From G963667145 sp963667145 (GTDB lineage Bacteria > Cloacimonadota > Cloacimonadia > G963667145), in assembly GCA_963667145.1 (NCBI GenBank), contig OY762943.1, positions 496,001 through 560,000 of the forward strand: 64,000 nt of DNA, given 5' to 3'. Both the position numbers and the translations under genes were made by a program. The notes under the pieces are model-generated. The model saw only the letters and a list, made by a program, of their open reading frames with translations. It searched no databases and was not told the origin of the DNA. Shown piece after piece: positions 56,800 to 64,000 of the stretch. Positions within the stretch are counted from its first letter, which is position 1; every line of letters begins with the position of its first letter.

Positions 56800-58764
56800 T
56801 TGACTTCCCAACCTCTTTTTTTTATCTGCTATAAAACTAAACCACATCGTCAATTAGGAGGAAATATCAAATCACCCGAAATCTTAGCTCCCGTTGGGAA
56901 TAAAGAGGCGTTCTTCGCCACCATTGATGCAGGTGCAGACGCTATTTATCTTGGACTACAAAATTTTAGTGCTAGAGCAAGAGCTAACAACTTTTGTTTG
57001 GAAGATTTGCCTTTTATCCTCAAATATGCACACAATAACCAGACAAAAATTTACATCACTATCAACACTTTGATAAAAAATCGGGAATTGCCCGAGCTGA
57101 TAAAAACATTATTTTTTCTGAACAAGCTGAAAGTTGATGCCATTATTTTCCAAGATTGGGCTGTTTTATATATCGTAAAAAACTTATTCCCAACTCTCAC
57201 CTTGCATGCCAGCACTCAACTGGGCATTCACAACTCAGCAGGAGCAAATTTTGCCAAGCGACAAGGAATCGAGAGAGTTGTTTTGTCACGGGAGATTACA
57301 AAATCGGAGTTGGCAAGCATCAGAAAAAAAAGCAAAGCGGAATTGGAGTTGTTCGTTCACGGAGCTTTGTGCTACAGCTTTTCGGGAGAGTGTCTATTCA
57401 GTAGCTTCATCGGAAGTTGCAGTGGCAACCGAGGGCAATGCAAACAACCTTGCAGGAGACTCTATAACGACAAATATTTATTCAACTTATCCGACCTCCA
57501 ACTTCTGAAACATTTGCTATATTTGGAAGAAATCGGTGTCGATTCCCTGAAAATAGAGGGCAGAATGAAGTCGGCGGAGTACATCTATAATGTGGTAAAA
57601 GCGTACAAAAACAAAGCTGAGAGTGTTCAAGATTTCGGGCGTGAAAAAACCGAATACTTTTTTGGAGAGAAGCTGAATAAGCCAATCATCGACTTCCCTT
57701 ACACTGGAGAGCTAATTGGCACTATCAGCAAAGTTGGCAAAAGTTCTCTTGATTTGGACTGTAAAATAAAACTGTCTGATGGGCTTCGTATAAGGATTTT
57801 GAGCAAAAATGGCTACGATGCACAGCAATTCAAAGTCAAGACTGACAATTTGCTCTCGCCTAATTCCTTGCACAACTTACCCCCTGAAATAACGCAATCT
57901 GTGGAAATCGGCGACAACGTTTTTTTGGTGGGTCAACAAGATTATAAGCCTAAAGCCAAATTTCAGCGTAGCAAGTTGAACTTTGGATACGACCCCAAGG
58001 TAGTCCAAAAACTTATAGGGAAATCCAAAAGAGTTGACCCTATCCAACGTGAGCTTTTTGTCAAAATCGATTCTCTCGAATGGCTCCGCAAAGTTGACTT
58101 GAGAAATATGGATAAGCTGATTTTAGACTTCGACAAAATTTCTTTGGGTAAATTGGATTTGAGCAAAGGATTTTTGCAAAAATTCAAGGAAAAACTAATC
58201 GTAGAATTGCCGACCTTCGTCAGTGAAAACAACATAGTCAGCTATCAGAACCTTGTAACCAAGCTGTACAAAGGCGGTGTCAAAAATTTTGCCTGCTACA
58301 AATCGCAAGAGGAGTTGTTGCTGCCAGGATGCACCGTCTATTACAAAGACCCGATGATGAACGATTTGGCAATCAGAACTCTGAACAGCAACAATTTCTT
58401 CTATCCGCAAGAGGGAGAATTTGAAAACGAATACCGAAATCGGAACGGAATTTTTCCACTATATTTCACGCCTAAACTCTTTTATTCTCGTTGTCCCATA
58501 GCGGATTTCGAGCAAATTACCGTTGACCAATTTACACTCAAAAAGCAGTCTCGAAACGGCTTTACCGTGGTTTATCCAGACAAGCCAGTGTCAATTTTGG
58601 AAGAAAAAGACAATCTGTACAAAAAGGGCTTCCGAAGATTTTTAATCGATTTGTCGTTTTGCAAGCCATCCAAAAATATTTTGTCCAAACTGATTAGAGA
58701 GTACGCCTATCCGAAAGACGGGATTGCGGGTTACAAATTCAACTTCAAACGAGGATTAAAATGA
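56800..58764 (+). CDS. U32-family peptidase/RNA hydroxylase-related protein
   Basis: A 654-residue U32 protein. The N-terminal barrel shows PEILAPVGNKEAFFATIDAGADAIYLG-like sequence; then ELELFVHGALCYSFSGECLFSS with the clustered cysteines and GNRGQCKQPCRRLY of the family. Relatives YegQ/RlhA and TrhP hydroxylate RNA; others are called collagenases. The TTG at 56800 is the only standard start. AGGAGG at 56856-56861 precedes an ATC codon (56866) exactly where family members begin, so the true start may be that ATC, a mutated ATG. The gene overlaps the BASS gene by ATGA. Confidence 0.9.
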   Translation: MTSQPLFFICYKTKPHRQLGGNIKSPEILAPVGNKEAFFATIDAGADAIYLGLQNFSARARANNFCLEDLPFILKYAHNNQTKIYITINTLIKNRELPELIKTLFFLNKLKVDAIIFQDWAVLYIVKNLFPTLTLHASTQLGIHNSAGANFAKRQGIERVVLSREITKSELASIRKKSKAELELFVHGALCYSFSGECLFSSFIGSCSGNRGQCKQPCRRLYNDKYLFNLSDLQLLKHLLYLEEIGVDSLKIEGRMKSAEYIYNVVKAYKNKAESVQDFGREKTEYFFGEKLNKPIIDFPYTGELIGTISKVGKSSLDLDCKIKLSDGLRIRILSKNGYDAQQFKVKTDNLLSPNSLHNLPPEITQSVEIGDNVFLVGQQDYKPKAKFQRSKLNFGYDPKVVQKLIGKSKRVDPIQRELFVKIDSLEWLRKVDLRNMDKLILDFDKISLGKLDLSKGFLQKFKEKLIVELPTFVSENNIVSYQNLVTKLYKGGVKNFACYKSQEELLLPGCTVYYKDPMMNDLAIRTLNSNNFFYPQEGEFENEYRNRNGIFPLYFTPKLFYSRCPIADFEQITVDQFTLKKQSRNGFTVVYPDKPVSILEEKDNLYKKGFRRFLIDLSFCKPSKNILSKLIREYAYPKDGIAGYKFNFKRGLK

Positions 58765-59702
58765 TAAAGCCCATCCTGAAATATATAGAAACCCACTTCG
58801 GCACCATCTTGAGTGCCTTGATTGTCGTTGCTTTCGTTCTTCCGAATTTGCTGTCTCCTTTCCTTGCTTACATCGATAAATTCCTTATGATCGCTTTATT
58901 TTTGGGATGCCTGAAAATCGATTTCGACGAATTTTCACACCTGCGAGCAAACCTCCACCGAATTGTTATCCTCAGTATCGTCTCGACGCTCGCATTACCT
59001 TTTTTGGTGTTCCTGCTTGTGTTTTGGATGCCACTACCCATCGCTCTGGGAGCGACCATGATAGCCGCTGCACCGGGAGCTATGATGTCTCCACTAATCG
59101 CTGGAATGTACAACCTACGTATATTGTGGACAAGCGTCTATGTCATCATCTCGTCCATCATCTTGCCTGTCTTTCTGCCATATTTAATAGTCCTGCTCTT
59201 CGGCTCAAAAGTCGATTTTTCCATCTTGGAGATGAGCCTGTTCCTCACAAAAATGATACTTATTCCAGCTACACTCGCCTTTATTTTTAAGAAATTTTTT
59301 CCCAAAGCCTCCGATTTCACTGCCAAAAATTCTGGCTTCATGGGAACTCTGCTTATCGCTTTGTTCATTGCTGCTATCATCGCTGGAAATCGCGATTTTC
59401 TGATAAATAGCTTCTCCGCTCAACAGACGTATGTGGCTTTGATTACGATGATTTTGATTTTCATTCTTCGCTTTGCGATTGGCTACTACATCCCCTCTGG
59501 CGAATTGCGAGAAAGGCTGACGAACTGCATGATGCTCGGATGCATGAACAACGGCATCATTATTATCGTTGCCAATAGATTTTTCTCCTCCGATGTGCAA
59601 TTAGTGATATTGCTGTCTGAAGTTCCATGGAGCTTGTCACTGCCGATATTTGGGAAATTTTTAGCTTGGCATAACCAAAGAATTGAATTGGGAAAGAATT
59701 AA
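58761..59702 (+). CDS. Bile acid:sodium symporter (BASS) family transporter
   Basis: A 313-residue membrane protein with nine to ten transmembrane segments and the family's AAAPGAMMSPL core near residue 110 and CMMLGCMNNGIIIIVA near 260. BASS proteins move organic anions, often with sodium; the substrate is unknown. Start ATG follows GAGG and overlaps the U32 stop by 4 bp. Confidence 0.85.
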   Translation: MIKPILKYIETHFGTILSALIVVAFVLPNLLSPFLAYIDKFLMIALFLGCLKIDFDEFSHLRANLHRIVILSIVSTLALPFLVFLLVFWMPLPIALGATMIAAAPGAMMSPLIAGMYNLRILWTSVYVIISSIILPVFLPYLIVLLFGSKVDFSILEMSLFLTKMILIPATLAFIFKKFFPKASDFTAKNSGFMGTLLIALFIAAIIAGNRDFLINSFSAQQTYVALITMILIFILRFAIGYYIPSGELRERLTNCMMLGCMNNGIIIIVANRFFSSDVQLVILLSEVPWSLSLPIFGKFLAWHNQRIELGKN

Positions 59703-59705
59703 ATT

Positions 59706-60281
59706 GTGTACATAAAAAAAGGTTTATCTGAGGAATACAAAAGCGAAGTTACAAGATTGCTTTGGGAAGCTTTTGAAGATATATTCATGCCAATACTGAA
59801 AGACAAAACTAAAGCAATTGATTTGCTAAATTTGTCCTATAATCCCGAAGACTGTTTTTTGGCGATTGAAGATAACAAGTTACTTGGGGTTTTGGCTTTT
59901 CAGACCAAAAAGAGTACATTTCTCTCCATCACAATGTCAAATTTAGTGAAAATTTATGGAATAGTAAAAGGTATTTTTAAAGCTTTCACCCTTTCTATAC
60001 TTGATTATGAATGCAAAAGTGATGAGTTTTATATTGATGCTATAGCTGTGACAGAAGATTCGCGAGGGAAAAAAGTGGGAACAAAGCTATTAAATTACGC
60101 ATTCCAATTTGCTGTGGAACAAGGTTTTAATTCTGTTTCATTACAAGTCGTTGAAACAAACCTTAAAGCAAAAAAATTGTATGAGCGACTTGGATTTCGT
60201 GTAGTTAAAAATTTGAAAACTTGGCCTTTCCACAAAATTCTAAATTGGGATTTTCACAATACGTATTTAATGAAAAAGTAG
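59706..60281 (+). CDS. GNAT-family acetyltransferase
   Basis: A 191-residue GNAT enzyme with the CoA-binding block AVTEDSRGKKVGTKLLNYA near 115-133 and a C-terminal KKLYERLGFRV. The start is GTG, 3 bp after the BASS stop, so it is probably in the same transcript. Substrate unknown. Confidence 0.87.
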   Translation: MYIKKGLSEEYKSEVTRLLWEAFEDIFMPILKDKTKAIDLLNLSYNPEDCFLAIEDNKLLGVLAFQTKKSTFLSITMSNLVKIYGIVKGIFKAFTLSILDYECKSDEFYIDAIAVTEDSRGKKVGTKLLNYAFQFAVEQGFNSVSLQVVETNLKAKKLYERLGFRVVKNLKTWPFHKILNWDFHNTYLMKK

Positions 60282-60473
60282 GATAAATCCGTATTCATTT
60301 AATCTATTCGATTAGTCTCCTTTTGGGCAATTACCAGTGCAATAACAACGTGTAGCATCTTATTTGAACTACACTTTAACTTATTGCTTGACAAAGTATT
60401 AAATACTATAAGCATATCAACGAATATTCAAATTAGGCAGCTGTCCATTACTTTAAATTAATAAGGAGAAAAA

Positions 60474-60944
60474 ATGAATTTTGAAGTAAAAACCATAGGC
60501 ACCGTTAGGATTGAGAACGGCAAATATTCGATAGTAATCCAACCTGAATATAGAGACGGACTTACTAATATAGAAGGATTTAGCTATTTGAATGTATTTT
60601 GGTGGGCAAACAAATGTACTGCAAAAAGTAGAGAGAATCTAATTGAAAAATCACCTTACAAAAAATCTCCTGAAATCTTGGGTGTTTTTGCCACACGCTC
60701 ACCTTTTCGTCCAAATCCAATAGCTCTTTCGTCCATCTACGTTATTGATGTTGACCACAAAAACGGGGTAATCCATTTCCCATACATTGATGCGGAAAAT
60801 GACACACCTGTGTTAGACATTAAGCCTTATCATCCCTGCTTGGACAGAATAAAGAACGTTGAACTTCCGCAGTGGTGCAGTCATTGGCCAGAATGCTACG
60901 AAGATTCAGCAAATTTTGATTGGGAAAATGAATTTCAATTTTAA
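60474..60944 (+). CDS. trmO: TrmO/TsaA-family tRNA methyltransferase
   Basis: A 156-residue protein of the YaeB/TrmO family, which methylates t6A at position 37 of certain tRNAs. It carries EGFSYLNVFWWA and the signature GVFATRSPFRPNPIALS near residue 68. AAGGAG precedes the ATG. Its stop overlaps the end of convergent mutS2 by 4 bp. The roughly 190 bp before it hold no gene. Confidence 0.87.
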   Translation: MNFEVKTIGTVRIENGKYSIVIQPEYRDGLTNIEGFSYLNVFWWANKCTAKSRENLIEKSPYKKSPEILGVFATRSPFRPNPIALSSIYVIDVDHKNGVIHFPYIDAENDTPVLDIKPYHPCLDRIKNVELPQWCSHWPECYEDSANFDWENEFQF

Positions 60945-63226
60945 AGAGTAACTTCACTTACACCGTCTCCACCAAATTTTTCTTCGGGGACGGTGTATTT
61001 TATTTTTTTGGAATGCAAATATTCTCTTATCTTTCCCGCTAACACGCCCTTGCCATGAACTATTCGCACAAAATCCAATCCTGACAAAAGAGCGTCATCT
61101 ATAAAGCTATCGATTTCTCCCTGAGATTCCAAAAAAGTCTTGCCCAACAAATTCAACTCTTTTTTAGCTTGTGCCAGAATGACTTTTTGGCGTTGTGGAG
61201 ATTGCTCTTGCTTCTTGCCACGGGCGGAATATAAGTCGGATAACTTACACGAAATAAGCAATCTACCGATTTCCACTTTAACCATTTCCCCATCTACGGA
61301 AACGACTTTGCCGTTGTCAGCAAAAGTTTTTACGAAAACCACATCTCCTGCGTGAACCTCGGATAAAGTCTGCTCTTCGTTAAACTCCTGCTCTCGAAGT
61401 TGGCTAACAATATCAGCAGACTTATCAACCAATTTATCAAAATGCTTATTTTTCTTGGACTCAGCCAATTTCAAACTGAACTCTTTTTGCAAATTCTCAA
61501 AATAATTTTTGACTTTCGCCAACTGCTCCTTGCGAATTTTTTTCTCGTTCCGCTTGAAATAGTCCAACTTATCCAAATAGTCTTTCATCAGTTTTTCCGA
61601 CTCCTGCAAAACCTCGGAGAGCTTAGTATTCTTAGCTTGCCATGAATTTTTCTCTTTGCCCAGTTCGGACAACAAATTGGAAAACAGCAAACTTTCATCT
61701 TCCAACAATTCCTTTGCTCGAGACAAAATATCAGCATCAAAATGAAGATTTTTCGCCAACTCCAAGGCGTGACTATCGGCAGGATGACCTATCTGCAAAT
61801 GGAATGTCGGCAAAAGCGTTGTACGGTCGAAGCTCATGGATGCGTTCTGACAATTGTCGCTATTGTGAGCAAAAAGTTTCAGCTTGTTCAAATGCGTAGT
61901 GATAACGCCAACGCTACCATTGACGCAGAGCGATTCCAAACTCGCAGCTCCCAGAGCAAATCCCTGCTCAGGGTCGGTGTAAGAGCCAAGTTCGTCGAAC
62001 AAAACCAAAGAACCTGCTCCGCTATAACGAAGTGCTTTTTTCAGATTGAGCATATATCCAGAAAACGAAGATAGTTGATTATCAAGCGATTGCATATCTC
62101 CGATGCCCACAAAAAATTTGCTGAAAACTCCAACTTTGCTCTCAGAATCGGCAGGAATTAACAGACCGCAATTCACCATCAAAGCCAAAAGCCCAACGCT
62201 CTTCAAGAAAATGGTTTTGCCTCCAGCGTTAGCTCCAGAAACCACCAAATACGAACAATTTTTTTGCCCAATCTCCACACAAAATGGAATACATTTTTGC
62301 TCCAAATCCATCTTCAATAGCGGATGATAAGCGTTTTTGAAATCCACAATCGGCTCTTTTGTTACCTCAACAGATTTGCATCCCAACTCCAAACTAAACT
62401 CTCCCAAACCAAAATAGAAATCCAATTTTGCTAAAATTTTTTGATTGGAAAGAATTTCAAAACTTATGGCAAAAATTTCTTCGCTGAACTCTTCCAAAAT
62501 TCGATTAATTTCCCTCATCTCCTGACTTCGCAAATCTTGCAACGAGTTGTTCTGACCGACTATTTCCTGAGGCTCAACGTAAACGGAAGCCTTAGTGCTA
62601 CTGCGTCCATGCACGATGCCATCAACTCTGTCCGAAGCGGATGCCAAAAGCAAAATCCGCCCATCTTGATAAGCGACATAATCTTGGTCGGAATTGACAT
62701 AAGTTTGCTCCAAGTAGCTGTTAATCTGTGAAGTTAGTGACCTTTTGTGAGAACAAATTCCTGTCAATTTCTTGCTGGCGGATTCTTTCACATTGCCGTG
62801 ATTATCAAAGATGCGATTGAATTTGGTTGTGATAAATTGCAATTTGCAAAGCTGACTTATCTCCTCTCCCACAAGCAAAAAATCTTCTTTTTCCAAATCT
62901 TCCAAGCTTTCCCACTCAGCTGTCAATCTTGAAGATAAAACACAAATTCTGCTAATTTTTTGCAATTGCTCGAAATTCAGACGTTGTGGTCGCTCCAATA
63001 ATTTGGTGACATCTTCCAATCCATCAAATCTCGCTCTGCTAACTCGGGAAATATAGGAACAAATTTGGAAGATAAATGTTTGCCTTGCAACGATTAACTT
63101 GCTCTCGCCCAAAGGAGTCAATTCCAAAAGATGCAACTTGCCCAAAGGGCTGTGAATCCTCGCTTCAATTAACTTTTTAAGCTTCCCAAAATCTAAAGCC
63201 TTTTCCCAATCACGCTCTGTTTTCAT
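60941..63226 (-). CDS. mutS2: MutS2 family ATPase/endonuclease
   Basis: A 761-residue MutS2: MutS-type core and clamp (about 1-290), ATPase with Walker A SGANAGGKTIFLKS near 335 and SLVLFDELGSYTDP near 410, a coiled coil (about 500-610), a KOW-like segment (GDVVFVKTF) and a C-terminal Smr domain with FVRIVHGKGVLAGKIREYL. MutS2 suppresses recombination and, in Bacillus, can rescue collided ribosomes. ATG 63226 is preferred to the GTG four codons earlier, with modest support. Confidence 0.93.
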   Translation of the reverse strand: MKTERDWEKALDFGKLKKLIEARIHSPLGKLHLLELTPLGESKLIVARQTFIFQICSYISRVSRARFDGLEDVTKLLERPQRLNFEQLQKISRICVLSSRLTAEWESLEDLEKEDFLLVGEEISQLCKLQFITTKFNRIFDNHGNVKESASKKLTGICSHKRSLTSQINSYLEQTYVNSDQDYVAYQDGRILLLASASDRVDGIVHGRSSTKASVYVEPQEIVGQNNSLQDLRSQEMREINRILEEFSEEIFAISFEILSNQKILAKLDFYFGLGEFSLELGCKSVEVTKEPIVDFKNAYHPLLKMDLEQKCIPFCVEIGQKNCSYLVVSGANAGGKTIFLKSVGLLALMVNCGLLIPADSESKVGVFSKFFVGIGDMQSLDNQLSSFSGYMLNLKKALRYSGAGSLVLFDELGSYTDPEQGFALGAASLESLCVNGSVGVITTHLNKLKLFAHNSDNCQNASMSFDRTTLLPTFHLQIGHPADSHALELAKNLHFDADILSRAKELLEDESLLFSNLLSELGKEKNSWQAKNTKLSEVLQESEKLMKDYLDKLDYFKRNEKKIRKEQLAKVKNYFENLQKEFSLKLAESKKNKHFDKLVDKSADIVSQLREQEFNEEQTLSEVHAGDVVFVKTFADNGKVVSVDGEMVKVEIGRLLISCKLSDLYSARGKKQEQSPQRQKVILAQAKKELNLLGKTFLESQGEIDSFIDDALLSGLDFVRIVHGKGVLAGKIREYLHSKKIKYTVPEEKFGGDGVSEVTL

Positions 63227-63282
63227 ATCTTTCTTCACTAAATTTCTTGACCTCTTCCAAGTCTATTTCAACTCTAATTTTC

Positions 63283-63633
63283 ATGAATGACAAGGGTGCA
63301 AAATACGAAAAAATAGCAAGAAATTTCCTAGAAGATAAAGGGGTTACGCTTGTCGCGGGCAACTTTTTTTCACGCCACGGAGAGATAGACATCATTACCA
63401 TTGATGAGGATTATTTGTGCTTCGTGGAGGTGCGTTATAGAGCGAAAAACATCATGACCGCCATCGAAAGCGTTGACTACAAAAAGGCGGAGAAAATCAG
63501 ACTTACCGCTCAGGAATTTTTGGAACAAAACCCACAATTTGAAAATTATCCATTGCGATTTGATTTATTGGCAATCTCTTACGACCAACAATCTCAAAAA
63601 TATTCAATTCAGCATCTGAAGGATTTCTTTTAG
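63283..63633 (+). CDS. yraN: YraN/UPF0102 family nuclease-like protein
   Basis: A 116-residue protein with the YraN pattern: an N-terminal AKYEKIARNFLEDKG helix, HGEIDIITIDEDYLCFVEVRYR and a KKAEKI-x-x-TAQEFL helix. It has the fold of restriction-like nucleases (GEIDxI ... VEVR resembles D-ExK). ATG 63283 is chosen to match family length; no ribosome site is visible. Divergent from mutS2 with about 55 bp between starts. Confidence 0.88.
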   Translation: MNDKGAKYEKIARNFLEDKGVTLVAGNFFSRHGEIDIITIDEDYLCFVEVRYRAKNIMTAIESVDYKKAEKIRLTAQEFLEQNPQFENYPLRFDLLAISYDQQSQKYSIQHLKDFF

Positions 63634-63634
63634 T

Positions 63635-64000
63635 CTAACTGGCGGTGTATTCCTCTAAAATCCTTTCCCGAGAATAGTTACAACTGACTTTCCGATTGAC
63701 AGTGCCATCTATAGCTGGCAAAAAACTGATGCGAACTTTGGCGTTTTTAATATTGACCAACCCCTTGAAATGATTGATAAAGCGGATTTTGCCATAGTAA
63801 TAAAACGTTTGCTTATTCGTCTCGTCAACCGCACGACCGTTAAGTTGCAAATACTTCACGCAAATCGGAACAATCTTGGAATTTACGGCAGATTCAAACA
63901 TTGAAGCCTTGAAATTCTTCACAGTTACACCATCAGAAGTAGTACCCTCAGGGAAAAGCAAAATCGGAAGTCCACTATCCAGCACCTCTTTGGTTGCCTG
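63635..64000 (-). CDS. 1-acyl-glycerol-3-phosphate acyltransferase-like, N-terminus outside window
   Basis: The C-terminal 121 codons of a PlsC-type acyltransferase, cut by the right edge. The LLFPEGTTSDG block (motif III of the family, which binds the glycerol phosphate) is intact; the HX4D motif lies outside. It would add the second acyl chain in phospholipid synthesis. Convergent with yraN, 1 bp apart. Confidence 0.85.
   Translation of the reverse strand, partial: QATKEVLDSGLPILLFPEGTTSDGVTVKNFKASMFESAVNSKIVPICVKYLQLNGRAVDETNKQTFYYYGKIRFINHFKGLVNIKNAKVRISFLPAIDGTVNRKVSCNYSRERILEEYTAS

Noticed and set aside
56597..56800. Possible purine riboswitch before xpt
   Set aside because: The leader has one 6-bp hairpin but none of the conserved three-way-junction sequence of the purine aptamer.

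Overview
The window looks like chromosomal DNA of a diderm, AT-rich bacterium that uses the standard code (TGA is a stop throughout). Housekeeping genes for chorismate, methionine, purine, molybdenum-cofactor and tRNA-charging functions sit beside signal-peptide beta-barrel proteins, a lipoprotein, TPR envelope proteins and a secreted protein with lamin-tail and FlgD-like domains. That mix recalls FCB-type phyla, but I cannot place the organism; its 16S rRNA should do so.

Layout. 1-10 kb: lipoprotein (partial), transketolase, PAP2 phosphatase, chorismate synthase, HPP membrane protein, a SpoIIAA-like/TetR fusion, PriA and a lamin-tail protein. 10.0-11.3 kb: IS copy 1, with a broken transposase. 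11.3-31.9 kb: UshA-like protein, MurI, PurU/PurB, a ComEA-like protein, MoaB/MoaC, two TPR paralogues around an M18 aminopeptidase and GreA, outer-membrane proteins, GltX, a cyclase, RlmD, a pyrimidine-dimer glycosylase and RsgA. 32-34.4 kb: MetE with its own promoter and terminator. 34.4-40.1 kb: an accessory island bounded by two 100-bp direct repeats, holding an IS5-type transposase and a BcgI-like restriction-modification pair joined by what looks like a -1 ribosomal frameshift signal. 40-47.6 kb: small enzymes, a TetR-controlled divergent region, a DUF3800-like gene split by an IS256-type element, and a methyltransferase/ATP-grasp fusion. 47.9-53.9 kb: an rRNA operon on the minus strand (16S, tRNA-Ile, tRNA-Ala, 23S, 5S). 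54.1-55.3 kb: IS copy 2. 55.4-64 kb: LUD protein, Xpt, U32 peptidase, BASS transporter, GNAT, TrmO, MutS2, YraN and a partial PlsC.

The most unusual part is the rRNA operon. The 23S gene carries three intervening sequences (70, 70 and 314 nt) in helices 10, 25 and 45, all closed by nearly the same 16-18 bp stem. The largest encodes a GIY-YIG nuclease-like protein with its own Shine-Dalgarno sequence. The spacer between tRNA-Ile and tRNA-Ala encodes a four-helix-bundle protein of the 23S intervening-sequence (S23) family, flanked by imperfect inverted repeats. Together this suggests a family of rRNA-resident elements, at least one of which codes for a nuclease-like protein, and a mature 23S rRNA made of up to four pieces.
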